From positions 62,001 to 126,000 of the forward strand of contig JABCZR010000016.1 of the NCBI GenBank assembly GCA_013289585.1: a stretch of 64,000 nt of DNA. Reading direction: 5' to 3'. Numbering within the stretch: the first letter of the stretch is position 1; every line of letters begins with the position of its first letter. Shown here piece by piece: positions 15,555 through 24,750 of this stretch. The position numbers and the translations under genes were made by a program. A model generated the notes under the pieces. It had not been told where the DNA came from and did not search any database. It saw only the letters and a program-made list of their open reading frames with translations. Source of the DNA: Acidobacteriota bacterium. GTDB lineage: Bacteria > Acidobacteriota > Terriglobia > Acidiferrales > UBA7541.

Positions 15555-17339
15555 TTGAAGATTGGAAACTGGAGCCGAATCATCGCTGTCTCTTTCCTTG
15601 CGTTCCATCTCCAGCTTCCTTCCATCGCTTCTGGACAGACGCAACCTCCCACACACCGGCCTCAGGCACAAACCATCACGATCGGGTTGGAAGGCGACTG
15701 GGACGCCAAGTTGCAAGCCGGCGAAGCGGTTATTCATCTGGTTCTGCATCTAGCGAAGGCCTCGGACGGTTCCGTCAAAGCCACCATCGATAGCCTGGAT
15801 CAAGGCGTCTACGGCATCGAGGTGACTTCCTACTCGCAGAAGAATCTTACTCTTCGTTTCACGGTGTCCTCGGTCAGCGCTTCCTTCGAAGGAAGAATCT
15901 CTACAGACCACCGCACCATTGACGGAGTTTGGACGCAAGGAAGTGCCAGCCTTCCACTTGGTTTTCATCGTCAGGCTGCCGGTGCTGGCGCCAAAAAGCC
16001 GGTTGACGCCATCTCCCCCTCTGAAGGCGTATGGCAGGGCGCATTGGAAGGCAACGGCATGCGCCTGCGCCTGCAACTCCACGTCTCGCACGCGGATCAA
16101 AATCAACTCGTCGCTGCTCTCGACAGCCCTGACCAGACCATCAGCGGACTTCCCGCCACCCGAGTGAGCGAAAAAGACTCTGCCTTTCATTTCGAAATTC
16201 CAGTCGTGAACGGCACCTACGATGGCACGCTCAATTCCACTAGAAACGCTATCACCGGAACCTGGACTCAGAACGACGCCACGCAACCGCTGGAATTCAA
16301 GCGCTCCGACAAACTCCTTGAACTGATTCGCCCGCAAACTCCCGTGAAGCCTTTTCCCTATCGCGAAGTGGAAGTCGTCTTTCCGAACAGCCAGGCGAAA
16401 ATCTCTCTCTCAGGCACGCTCACTCTCCCCCCAGGTTCTGGCCCTTTCCCCGTCGCGATCCTCCTCCACGGCTCCGGGCCGCACGATCGCGATGAGACCC
16501 TTCTCGGACATCGTCCGTTTCTGGTTCTGGCGGACCACTTGACGCGCAAAGGTATTGCCGTCCTTCGTTTTGACAAACGCGGCAATGGGAAATCCACGGG
16601 TGACTACGCCAACGCGACTACCGAGGACTTCGCAAGCGATTGCCAGTCCGCCATCGCTTACCTGAAAACTCGCAAGGATATTGATTCGAAAAGAATCGGC
16701 CTCATTGGCCACAGTGAGGGCGGAATCATCGCCCCCATGGTCGCTGCGCGTTCGAAAGACGTGGCTTGGATCGTGCTTCTCGCTGGTCCCGGCCTCAACG
16801 GAGAAGATTCCCTGCTGCTCCAGTCGAAGGCCATCCTGAGAACTACCGGTGTGAACGAGGGCCAGATCGCCACCACGCTCAATTTCAACAAGCAAACATA
16901 CGCGCTGGTCCGCCAGCAAACGAATCGTGAAGCGCTCGAATCGAAGCTGGCCGATCTCGTGCAGTCCAGCGGGATGAGCCTGACGCTCCCATCCTCCGCC
17001 CTCCAGCTCCAGATGAGTATGCTCGTCTCGCCGTGGTTTCGATATTTCCTGGATTACGATCCCGTTCCCGCGCTTCAAAAAACCCAATGCCCGGTCCTCG
17101 CCCTCAATGGCGAAAAAGATCTCCAGGTTCCTGCGCAGGAGAATCTCGCAAGCATCGGGAAAGCTCTTCAAACCGGGGGCAATAAGGATTTTCAAATCAC
17201 GCCATTGCCCGGCTTGAACCATCTCTTCCAGCACTGTCCCACGGGCTCGCCAACGGAATACGGCGCTATTGAAGAAACCATCGCACCGGAAGCGCTCGAT
17301 GCCGTCTCTGACTGGGTGTTGAAGCATACCTCTCCCTGA
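15555..17339 (+). CDS. Secreted alpha/beta hydrolase with duplicated N-terminal beta domain
   Basis: The 594-residue protein starts with a signal peptide (about residues 1-26). Two homologous modules of about 95 residues follow (about 35-140 and 155-255), each with an ATIDSLDQ/AALDSPDQ-like stretch and a closing GVWTQGSA/GTWTQNDA then a phenylalanine. From about residue 270 comes an alpha/beta hydrolase fold with HGSGPHDRDE, the nucleophile elbow GHSEGG (S387) and a C-terminal PGLNHLFQ that supplies the catalytic His. It is probably a secreted esterase or peptidase of unknown substrate. The start is TTG with GGAGG six bases upstream, and it places the signal peptide at the very N terminus. 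Confidence 0.82.
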   Translation: MKIGNWSRIIAVSFLAFHLQLPSIASGQTQPPTHRPQAQTITIGLEGDWDAKLQAGEAVIHLVLHLAKASDGSVKATIDSLDQGVYGIEVTSYSQKNLTLRFTVSSVSASFEGRISTDHRTIDGVWTQGSASLPLGFHRQAAGAGAKKPVDAISPSEGVWQGALEGNGMRLRLQLHVSHADQNQLVAALDSPDQTISGLPATRVSEKDSAFHFEIPVVNGTYDGTLNSTRNAITGTWTQNDATQPLEFKRSDKLLELIRPQTPVKPFPYREVEVVFPNSQAKISLSGTLTLPPGSGPFPVAILLHGSGPHDRDETLLGHRPFLVLADHLTRKGIAVLRFDKRGNGKSTGDYANATTEDFASDCQSAIAYLKTRKDIDSKRIGLIGHSEGGIIAPMVAARSKDVAWIVLLAGPGLNGEDSLLLQSKAILRTTGVNEGQIATTLNFNKQTYALVRQQTNREALESKLADLVQSSGMSLTLPSSALQLQMSMLVSPWFRYFLDYDPVPALQKTQCPVLALNGEKDLQVPAQENLASIGKALQTGGNKDFQITPLPGLNHLFQHCPTGSPTEYGAIEETIAPEALDAVSDWVLKHTSP

Positions 17340-17470
17340 GGCATGCTGATTGTGCCTGCCTGAACGCGGGTCGCATTCGAGAAAGTTGCGTTTTTGGCCT
17401 TTGCCCGCCGGGGCTCGAATTCATTATTTCCTGCGGCGGGTTATCATGTGTTGAGAGAAAAACTGTCCCC

Positions 17471-19609
17471 ATGCCCCAGGATTTCCATCTCGCTCTGCTT
17501 ATTCACGCTCACCAGCCCTGCGGCAATTTCGAGCATGTCCTCGAAAAAGCTTACGAAACATCCTATCTCCCCTTCATCGAGGAGCTGGAGAAACATCCCG
17601 GCGTGCATCTCGGCCTGCACTATTCCGGTCCGCTCCTCACCTGGATCGAGGAGCATCGGCCCGAATATTTCGCCCGACTGAAAACGCTGGTCCAGAATGG
17701 CCAGGTCGAGCTCGTTGGCGGCGGCTTTTACGAACCGATTTTGATCTCCATTCCGCCGGAAGACCAGCGAGAACAAATCGCTCGCCTCTCTGCCTATCTC
17801 GAAAAACATTTTGGCCGGCTGCCCACCGGCGCGTGGCTCGCCGAACGCGTCTGGGAACCTCAGCTTCCCTCTGCGCTTGCCGCCTCCAATATTGCTTACA
17901 CTCTCGTCGATGATATTCACTTCCTCTCCGCGGGCTTTGAGCCCGAAGAGCTTTTCGGGGCCTACCTGGCCGAAGATCGCGGCCAGACTGTTTGGCTCTA
18001 TCCCGGCCAGAAGGCGCTGCGCTACCTCGTCCCATTTGGTAAGGTCGAAGAGGTTATCACTTGGCTTCGTGAAGCTGCCAACCTCCACCCCGGTGGCGTG
18101 GCCGCCATGGGCGATGACATGGAGAAGTTCGGAGTCTGGCCCGGCACGCATGAACACTGCTACACGGATGGATGGCTCGCTGATTTTTTCACCGCGCTCG
18201 AAAAGAATTCCGATTGGCTGAGAGTCTCCACGCCAGGTGAATATCTCGCGGCGCATGCGCCTCTCGGCCGCGCCGACCTTCCTACAGCTTCTTACACCGA
18301 AATGATGGAGTGGGTTTTGCCAACGCGCGTTCGGCAGCGCTATCACGCCGTGCTCAAGGAATTCAGCGCCCGCCCGGAAGTTCTCTCCTTCCTCCGCGGG
18401 GGCTCCTGGCGCGGTTTCTTTCGCAAGTACCCCGAATCCAATTTGCTCCACAAGAAAATGCTGCGCGTCTCCGCGCGTCTCGCCGCCGCTCCGGCACGCC
18501 GTGCCGGCACGAAATCGGTCGAAGATCTGCTGCGCGCTCGCGATCTGCTTTTGCGTGCCCAGTGTAACGACGCCTATTGGCATGGCATTTTTGGCGGAAT
18601 TTACGCCCCTCATCTCCGCACCGATCCGTGGCGCAATCTCATACGCGCCGAAGCCATTGCCGATCTGCATACCCCCGGCGCTCTCGTCGCCCGCGTTGAG
18701 CTGCTCGATTACGACGCCGACGGCGCCGGCGAACTGCTTTTCACCGCACCAGAATACCAGGCGCTCCTGAAGCCCAGTGATGGCGGTACGATCGCCGCAC
18801 TCGATTTTCGCCCCGCTGCCGCTACGCTCGTGAATTCCATTCTGCGCCGCCCGGAGTCCTATCACACCAGCCTGCGCGAAGCCGCCGGAAAGCCGGCCAC
18901 TGGTGCAGTTGCCTCCATCCATGAGCAAACCCGAGTCAAAGAGCCCGGCCTGGAGCGCTTTCTCCGCTATGACCGCTGGCCGCGCCACGCATTCCGCGTC
19001 CTGCTTTTCGATCCCGCGCGCACGCACGCCGACTACGAATCACTCGAGCTACAGGAAGATCCTGGTTTTGCAGGCGGCGCTTTCACCATCAAAAGTTCCG
19101 GCCCCCACGACGCCGAACTCTTCCGCGCCGACACACTCACGTTGCACGGCAAGAACGAATCAGCGGCAGTGAAGGTTCTGCTCTTGAAGCAATACTCTTT
19201 CGGTGCCTCGCCCAAAGGATGTGAAGTCGGCTGCGAAATTACCTTGCGATTCAAGGAACTGCCCGCAGAGCCCTTTGCCGTTGGAATCGAATCCATCATC
19301 AACATGCTCGCCCCCGCCGAGCCCGACCGTTTCTTCGAGACGCAAGCGGGCCGCGAGAATTTGCGCTTCAGCGGAAAACTTCCCGGTCCCATCCTCCGCA
19401 TGGAGGATGGCTGGCAACGCGTCCGCGTCGCCCTCCACGCGCCGCTCTCGGAAGAATTCTGGGTCGCTCCCATCGAAACCGTCTCCGAATCCGAGGAAGG
19501 TTTCGAACGCGTCTACCAGGGCTCCCAGATCCTCGCTCTCTGGCGCCCCGATTTCACCACACAAAAATCCTGGTCCGCGCGCCTAGTCTGGCGCATCGAA
19601 GCCTTCTAA
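17471..19609 (+). CDS. Glycoside hydrolase family 57, probable 4-alpha-glucanotransferase or amylase
   Basis: The 712-residue protein begins with the GH57 motif LLIHAHQPCGNFEHV. It continues through ELVGGGFYEPIL, GAWLAERVWEP with the nucleophile Glu at residue 125, and GDDMEKFGVWP with the general acid Asp at 215-216, all in conserved order. The C-terminal 400 residues correspond to the beta-rich DUF1925/DUF1926 part of Thermococcus-type 4-alpha-glucanotransferases. It acts on alpha-1,4-glucans such as glycogen, and the absence of a signal peptide puts it in the cytoplasm. The exact activity (transferase or hydrolase) cannot be decided from sequence alone. Confidence 0.88.
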   Translation: MPQDFHLALLIHAHQPCGNFEHVLEKAYETSYLPFIEELEKHPGVHLGLHYSGPLLTWIEEHRPEYFARLKTLVQNGQVELVGGGFYEPILISIPPEDQREQIARLSAYLEKHFGRLPTGAWLAERVWEPQLPSALAASNIAYTLVDDIHFLSAGFEPEELFGAYLAEDRGQTVWLYPGQKALRYLVPFGKVEEVITWLREAANLHPGGVAAMGDDMEKFGVWPGTHEHCYTDGWLADFFTALEKNSDWLRVSTPGEYLAAHAPLGRADLPTASYTEMMEWVLPTRVRQRYHAVLKEFSARPEVLSFLRGGSWRGFFRKYPESNLLHKKMLRVSARLAAAPARRAGTKSVEDLLRARDLLLRAQCNDAYWHGIFGGIYAPHLRTDPWRNLIRAEAIADLHTPGALVARVELLDYDADGAGELLFTAPEYQALLKPSDGGTIAALDFRPAAATLVNSILRRPESYHTSLREAAGKPATGAVASIHEQTRVKEPGLERFLRYDRWPRHAFRVLLFDPARTHADYESLELQEDPGFAGGAFTIKSSGPHDAELFRADTLTLHGKNESAAVKVLLLKQYSFGASPKGCEVGCEITLRFKELPAEPFAVGIESIINMLAPAEPDRFFETQAGRENLRFSGKLPGPILRMEDGWQRVRVALHAPLSEEFWVAPIETVSESEEGFERVYQGSQILALWRPDFTTQKSWSARLVWRIEAF

Positions 19610-19663
19610 CGACAACTTGAAATTGAATCGGGAATCGTTGCTGGATTGTTACAACTAATTCGA

Positions 19664-20632
19664 TTACTCCGCGATCAGCAGGTTTTGAGCGAAGGGCCAT
19701 TCGCGGTCGATCCATTGGCCATCGCAGCGGAATCCTGTGCGCGCTGCCATGCCAGCGATTTCTTCCGCCTTATATTTGTGCGAGCTTTCCGTCCAGATCG
19801 TCTCATCTTCATCTAGCATGAACCGCAGATTTGCCGCCGGAACGTGCACGGTTTGCCTGCGCGTGGAGCGTAGATGCATTTCGATTCGCCGCTCCGCGCT
19901 GCTCCACCGTGCTTCATGCTGAAAGCCGGCCAGATCAAAATCCGCGCCCAGCTCCCGGTTGATTCGCGCCAGCAAATTCAGATTAAACGCCGCCGTCACA
20001 CCTGCCGGATCATTGTAAGCCAGCAATTGCAGCTCTACGCTCTTCTCCAGATCTGTCCCAAGCAGCAGCGCATCGCCCGGCCGCAAGATCGCCCTCATCT
20101 CCTGCAAAAACTCATCGCCGGCATCGCGATCGAAATTCCCAATCGTGCTCCCAAGGAATAGCACCAGCAGATGATCCTGCTCCCCGCGTCCTTCGGCAAC
20201 TGTTCGCAGCCCTTCCAGATACGGCTGTTCGTGTCCCACAACACTGACCAGGTCGATCTGTCCCAGTTCCTTTGCGCAAGCTGCCAGCGCCGAAGGCGAA
20301 ATCTCAATGGGGTAGTAATACGTTTTCTGCCGCCTAGAAAGCGCCTCCAGAATCCACCGTGTCTTTTTTCCTGAACCGCTCCCAAGTTCGGCCACCCGAA
20401 TCGGCGACGGCAGCCGCCCCACAATTTCTCCCGAATACTTTTCCAGTAGCCGCGCATCGGCTCGCGTCAATCCATACTCTGGCAGGACGCAAATCGTTTC
20501 AAATAGCGCCGAGCCCACTTCGTCATACAAGTATTTTGAAGGTAGTTCTCGCTGGCCGGGTTTTGTCAGGCTCGCGCGCACTTCCGCCGCGAATTCAGAC
20601 ACAAGACGTACTGCAAGGTAAGCGGTCGCCAT
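19664..20632 (-). CDS. egtD: L-histidine N-alpha-methyltransferase of ergothioneine synthesis
   Basis: EgtD trimethylates histidine to hercynine. The 322-residue product contains PSKYLYDEVGSALFETIC at the N terminus, the SAM-binding RVAELGSGSGKKTRWIL (about residues 78-94), LFLGSTIGNFDRD, LLGTDLEKS and the C-terminal MHLRSTRRQTV and ESSHKY typical of the family. A GGGAGA site lies four bases before the ATG. It begins 24 bases after the upstream egtB gene ends, so the two form an egtB-egtD operon. Confidence 0.93.
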   Translation of the reverse strand: MATAYLAVRLVSEFAAEVRASLTKPGQRELPSKYLYDEVGSALFETICVLPEYGLTRADARLLEKYSGEIVGRLPSPIRVAELGSGSGKKTRWILEALSRRQKTYYYPIEISPSALAACAKELGQIDLVSVVGHEQPYLEGLRTVAEGRGEQDHLLVLFLGSTIGNFDRDAGDEFLQEMRAILRPGDALLLGTDLEKSVELQLLAYNDPAGVTAAFNLNLLARINRELGADFDLAGFQHEARWSSAERRIEMHLRSTRRQTVHVPAANLRFMLDEDETIWTESSHKYKAEEIAGMAARTGFRCDGQWIDREWPFAQNLLIAE

Positions 20633-20656
20633 GGGGTCTCCCGGGCTTGGGCTTGA

Positions 20657-21988
20657 TTAGTCCTCGACGCAACGGAAAGTTGCGTAGACATACGGATAAT
20701 GAGGTTGGAACCAGTTTCGAAACGACCGCCGCAGCATGCACGCAGCGGTGCGCGGCGAGCCGCCTTTCATTACGTAGTGCTTGCCGTCAAAGAAATTCTC
20801 AGAGTAGCCCGGATAGAAGGGCATACGCGTGAAGCCCGCGAAAGGAGCGAACGGCGTTCGCGTCCATTCCCAGCCGTTTCCGACCATGTCTTGCACGCCG
20901 AATGCACTCGCTCCCGCTGGATGTGCGCCCACGGGAGACGGATCCCACGACTGAAAATCAAAATTACCTTTGCTTGCACTCGGCGCTTCTTCGCCCCAGG
21001 GATAGCTGCGCTCCGGCGTGCCCTCCGGCGTTCCGTACGCTGCGCGATGAAACTGCGCCTCCGTCGGAAGTTTGCGGCCCAGCCACTTCGCATAAGCCGT
21101 GGCTTCCGCGTGGCTCACGTACACCGGCCACTCCTGTGGCAACCGGATCTCGCCAAACATCGTCCGGTACATCCACAGGTTGCCATCGCGCTTCCAGAAC
21201 ATCGGATGCTCGATGCTCTCCTTCTTCTTCCAGGCCCAGGCTTCCTCACTCCAAAGCGCGCGGTTCTCATAACCGCCGGCCTGGATGAACCGCAGAAAAT
21301 CGTGATTTGTTACATTGTGATTCTCAATCGCGAATCCCGCCGCCTCTACTTCGTGCGCGCCAAATTCATTGTCCCACCCGAATTCGTCTCCGTGCATTCG
21401 CTCCAAACCGAGCGTCGCTCTCCCCGCCGGAATATCCACCAGGTGCGACTTCACTCGCACTGCTTTCCACGAGGCACGTTCTGGCGCGCTAATCTTTCTG
21501 TTGCTCGGCAATCGGTGCAGCATGTACGCCAGCGTTTCCGCATGCATCAAGCGGTGCTCAATCGCCACTTCCAGCATCGTGCTGAGATGCGGGTGCCCCT
21601 CCGCGGGCCGCGCCAGTGCGTGCTCAATTGCCCGATCCAGCTCCGTGCGCAACCGCCGGTTGTACCGGTCAACCTCTTCCCGCCCAGGCCAATCCACGGG
21701 TGAGTCCGACGGTAATCCCCCGTCTACGGGGTCGATTCCAAAGGCAAACAGGTGGTCGAAGGTCCGTTGAAACGACCGCAATCCAAATGCGCGTTCTCCC
21801 AGCAGATTCCAATCGAACGCTTCCACATGTCCAACGTAAAAAATGATGCGGTGTCTTTCGGGGATCGGCCGGTCATACATGGCCTCTTCGCGGACTACGC
21901 GAAATAATTCATCCGTCTGCGCTCGTGCGTCGAGCAGTCTGGTGTGAAGGTCGTTGCGGATGCGGACAGCTACAGCAAGTGCTCCCAT
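20657..21988 (-). CDS. egtB: Iron-dependent sulfoxide synthase of ergothioneine synthesis
   Basis: EgtB joins hercynine to a thiol in an O2-dependent reaction. Residues 1-160 form a DinB-like domain with the three-histidine iron site: an early His in FYVGHVEAFDW and the pair in IEHRLMHAETL (HxxxHxE). Residues 180-443 form the formylglycine-generating-enzyme-like domain, with GWDNEFGAHEVEAAGF, KLPTEAQFHRAAYG, GVQDMVGNGWEWTRTPF and MKGGS. No egtA or egtC lies nearby. In the acidobacterium Chloracidobacterium the enzyme uses cysteine directly, which fits this two-gene arrangement. The length of 443 residues is usual for the family. Confidence 0.92.
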   Translation of the reverse strand: MGALAVAVRIRNDLHTRLLDARAQTDELFRVVREEAMYDRPIPERHRIIFYVGHVEAFDWNLLGERAFGLRSFQRTFDHLFAFGIDPVDGGLPSDSPVDWPGREEVDRYNRRLRTELDRAIEHALARPAEGHPHLSTMLEVAIEHRLMHAETLAYMLHRLPSNRKISAPERASWKAVRVKSHLVDIPAGRATLGLERMHGDEFGWDNEFGAHEVEAAGFAIENHNVTNHDFLRFIQAGGYENRALWSEEAWAWKKKESIEHPMFWKRDGNLWMYRTMFGEIRLPQEWPVYVSHAEATAYAKWLGRKLPTEAQFHRAAYGTPEGTPERSYPWGEEAPSASKGNFDFQSWDPSPVGAHPAGASAFGVQDMVGNGWEWTRTPFAPFAGFTRMPFYPGYSENFFDGKHYVMKGGSPRTAACMLRRSFRNWFQPHYPYVYATFRCVED

Positions 21989-22103
21989 GACTTTTTCCCC
22001 TTCCTTTGGATGCAGCTTCCGCGCGAAGGATGCGCCAAATTTCGGCGCCGGGAGGCTAGGTGCATTAAGATGTTCGCTCCGGGAGATGGGGCTGTCAATC
22101 GAA

Positions 22104-22886
22104 ATGAATACGAAAACCGTGGATTCTTCAGGAAATTCGATTGAATTTTGTGATGTGGCCTATCACATAAACGTTATTCCTGCGCGAATCATCGTTTCTG
22201 GTATTTCTTTAACGATTTCTCAGGGCGAGACCGTCGTTTTGCTCGGCCGCAGCGGCAGCGGCAAGACCACCCTCCTCAAATTGATCAACGGAATGTTACT
22301 GCCCTCAAAAGGCAAAATTCTCGTCCAGGGCCGCGCCACCGCCGATTGGGACCCCATCCGCCTTCGCCGCGGCATCGGGTATGTCATCCAGGATGCCGGC
22401 CTTTTTCCGCATTTCACCGTCGCGGAAAACGTCGCCCTCGTCCCCTCCTTGGAAAACTGGGACGCGGCTCGCACCGCTGCGCGCGTCGAAGAAATGCTCC
22501 AGCTGGTCGGTCTCAATCCGCGCGAGTATGCCAAGCGCCGGCCGCGCGAGCTCTCCGGAGGCCAGCGCCAACGCGTAGGGGTCGCTCGCGCGCTAGCTGC
22601 TGATCCTCCGATCCTCCTTACGGACGAGCCATTCGGCGCGCTCGATCCCGTCACCCGTGCCGAGCTTCAGCGCGAATTCAGCGCCCTCGCACGGCGCCTT
22701 GGCAAAACCATCGTCTTCGTCACGCATGATCTGCGCGAAGCGCTTCTTCTTGCTTCCCGTATCGTCCTGCTCGAAGCCGGTCGTATCGTTGCCAGCGGCT
22801 CGCCGAAGGAATTTCTTCACATCAATCATCCCGAAGTCCGCGCCTTCACTTCCTCGCTTTCTGTCCCTCCGGGAGCCTCCACATGA
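22104..22886 (+). CDS. Osmoprotectant ABC transporter ATP-binding protein
   Basis: This is an OpuCA/ProV-type ATPase with Walker A GRSGSGKTT, Q-loop IGYVIQDAGLFPHFTV, signature LSGGQRQR and Walker B ILLTDEPFGALDP. The C terminus is short and lacks the tandem CBS domains of OpuCA. The permease start overlaps its stop by four bases, and a substrate-binding lipoprotein follows, which supports quaternary-ammonium uptake. The start is uncertain: 22086 and 22104 are both in-frame ATGs and neither has an ideally spaced Shine-Dalgarno sequence. Confidence 0.85.
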   Translation: MNTKTVDSSGNSIEFCDVAYHINVIPARIIVSGISLTISQGETVVLLGRSGSGKTTLLKLINGMLLPSKGKILVQGRATADWDPIRLRRGIGYVIQDAGLFPHFTVAENVALVPSLENWDAARTAARVEEMLQLVGLNPREYAKRRPRELSGGQRQRVGVARALAADPPILLTDEPFGALDPVTRAELQREFSALARRLGKTIVFVTHDLREALLLASRIVLLEAGRIVASGSPKEFLHINHPEVRAFTSSLSVPPGAST

Positions 22887-23539
22887 GCTCTTCCATAATC
22901 GAGGTGCCTGGCAACTGGACCTTTTTCCTCGATCACCGCGCAGAGATCTTCAGCGCCACCCTCGATCACCTGACCCTCGTCGTCATCGCCATGGCCATCG
23001 CCATCCTGATCGGCGTTCCACTGGGCATGTTCATCGTGCAACGCGCCGCGCTGCGCACGATCGCACTCGGCATCGCCAGTATTTTCCAAACCATTCCCAG
23101 CCTCGCTCTCTTCGGCTTCCTCATTCCCATCCCATTCATTGGCGGCATCGGCAAGCGTACGGCCATCGTCGCCCTAGTCCTCTACGCTCTGCTCCCCATC
23201 CTCCGCAACACTTACGTCGGCCTTACCGGCATCGATCCCGCTGTCCTCGAAGCCGCCGAGGCCATGGGCATGACCCGCGCACAAATACTCTGGCGCGTCC
23301 GCTTTCCCCTCGCGCTCGCTGTGATCCTCGCCGGAATTCGCACCGCCACCATCATCACCATCGGTGTCGCTACCATCGCCGCCGCCATCGGCGCCGGGGG
23401 CCTCGGCACCTTCATCTTTCGCGGTGTAGCTCTCGTCAGCGATTCCCTCATACTCGCCGGCGCTATCCCTGCCGCGCTCCTTGCCATCCTCGCCGATTTC
23501 CTCCTCGGCCTCCTGGAACGCCGCCTCAAGGTTTCCTAA
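22883..23539 (+). CDS. Osmoprotectant ABC transporter permease
   Basis: The 218-residue protein has five to six membrane segments and the permease EAA loop EAAEAMGMTRAQILWRVRFPLALAVILAG, typical of the OpuCB/ProW family. The stretches SIFQTIPSLALFGFLIPI and IGVATIAAAIGAGGLGTFIFRG are family hallmarks. It overlaps the ATPase gene by four bases, so the two are translationally coupled. Only one permease gene is present, so it may act as a homodimer. Confidence 0.9.
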   Translation: MSSSIIEVPGNWTFFLDHRAEIFSATLDHLTLVVIAMAIAILIGVPLGMFIVQRAALRTIALGIASIFQTIPSLALFGFLIPIPFIGGIGKRTAIVALVLYALLPILRNTYVGLTGIDPAVLEAAEAMGMTRAQILWRVRFPLALAVILAGIRTATIITIGVATIAAAIGAGGLGTFIFRGVALVSDSLILAGAIPAALLAILADFLLGLLERRLKVS

Positions 23540-23550
23540 GCCCCTGTAGA

Positions 23551-23570
23551 GGCCGGGCTTTAGCCCGGCC
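23551..23570. terminator. Perfect hairpin between permease and binding-protein genes
   Basis: GGCCGGGCT (23551-23559) and AGCCCGGCC (23562-23570) are perfect inverted 9-bp arms around a two-base centre. A pyrimidine-rich stretch follows on the plus strand, but there is no true T run. It may attenuate transcription between the permease and the binding protein, or be a dispersed REP-like element. Confidence 0.35.
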
Positions 23571-23661
23571 CTCTCTTTCCGCCTTGTTTCTGGGTGTTCT
23601 CTGTGTTCTCCGCGACCTCTGTGTTAGATTCCTTCTTCTCCCATGAGCCGTTCCATCTAAC

Positions 23662-24558
23662 ATGCGCCGCGCACAATTCCGCTTCCTTTACTTCCTGTAC
23701 CTCCTTAACCTCCTCTACTTCCTCTTCGCCTGCCACCAACCTCCTCCATCCAAAATCACCATCGGCTCCAAGTTTTTCACCGAACAGGTCATCCTCGCCG
23801 AACTCCTCGCACAACATATCGAATCCAAAACCGGCATTCCCGTCGAGCGCAAAACCAACCTCGGCGGCACGCTCCTCGTCCACAAAGCCCTCGAAGCCGG
23901 CCAACTCGATCTCTACGTCGAATACACCGGCACTGCTCTCACCGCCGTCTTAAACGAATCCCCGCAGGGCGATTCGAACGCCGTCTATCAGCGCGTCAAG
24001 CAGCTCTACTCCGACCGCTTCCACTTCGAAGTCACCGAGCCCCTCGGTTTCGAAAACACCTTCGCCATGGTTATTCGCGGCGACGACGCAAAAAAACTCC
24101 ATCTCCAGAAAATTTCCGACATCGCACCGCTCGCGTCCAAATGGCGCGTCGGCGTCGGCTATGAATTTCTCGAGCGCTCCGACGGCTTCCGTGGCTGGAG
24201 CGACCGCTACAATCTTCGCTTCGCCGAAACTTCCAAAGTCATGGACCTCGGCCTCATCTACCGCGCTCTCGTCGATCATCAGGTAGACATCGTCGCCGGA
24301 AACTCCACCGACGGCCTTATCGATTTCCTCGGCCTCGTCGCACTCGAAGATGACCGCCACTATTTCCCGCCCTACGACGCCGTCCCTATCGTTCGCCAAT
24401 CCACCCTCGAGCAATTTCCGCAACTCCGCCCTGCCCTCGCCGATCTCGCCGGCAAGCTCTCCGCCGCCGACATGCGCCGCCTCAACTACGCCGTCGATGC
24501 CCAGCATCAGGACGTCGCCGCTGTCGTACGTGCCTTCCGCGCCTCTCATGGTCTTTAG
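23662..24558 (+). CDS. Osmoprotectant ABC transporter substrate-binding lipoprotein
   Basis: The N terminus is a lipoprotein signal with a hydrophobic run ending LYFLFAC, so Cys24 is probably lipidated. The mature part (about 275 residues) matches the OpuAC/OsmF family: ITIGSKFFTEQVILAELLAQ, TNLGGTLLVHKALEAGQLDLYVEYTGTALTAVL and VDIVAGNSTDGLI. It probably captures glycine betaine, choline or a related compound. It lies 122 bases after the permease gene, separated by a perfect hairpin, so its expression may differ from that of the membrane components. Confidence 0.88.
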   Translation: MRRAQFRFLYFLYLLNLLYFLFACHQPPPSKITIGSKFFTEQVILAELLAQHIESKTGIPVERKTNLGGTLLVHKALEAGQLDLYVEYTGTALTAVLNESPQGDSNAVYQRVKQLYSDRFHFEVTEPLGFENTFAMVIRGDDAKKLHLQKISDIAPLASKWRVGVGYEFLERSDGFRGWSDRYNLRFAETSKVMDLGLIYRALVDHQVDIVAGNSTDGLIDFLGLVALEDDRHYFPPYDAVPIVRQSTLEQFPQLRPALADLAGKLSAADMRRLNYAVDAQHQDVAAVVRAFRASHGL

Positions 24559-24750
24559 CTGGCCACCATCACCCTGATCTTCGGCCCTTTCGACGTTCCA
24601 ATCCGAAGTGTCAGCACCAGATTGGCACATGAGGGATGGCGCACCATCTGATTCTCGGCCACTTAAGCACAACCCGCTGGTTCGACAATTGCACCATCAA
24701 CAGAGGTGCAGAACTCTGTCTGCCCTGCTCACGTATTGGAGATTCGTAGT

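Noticed and set aside
17444-19027. 527-residue frame on the minus strand opposite the GH57 gene
   Set aside because: It is an antisense shadow of a gene with clear catalytic motifs; it has no recognisable domain or ribosome binding site.
23551-23570. Hairpin read as a definite rho-independent terminator
   Set aside because: No T run follows and the downstream gene belongs to the same transport system, so it is reported only with low confidence.
22657-23646. 329-residue Arg/His/Pro-rich plus-strand frame across the osmoprotectant permease
   Set aside because: It lies out of frame over the ATPase end and the permease gene, both of which have clear motifs; the biased composition is an artefact of high G+C.
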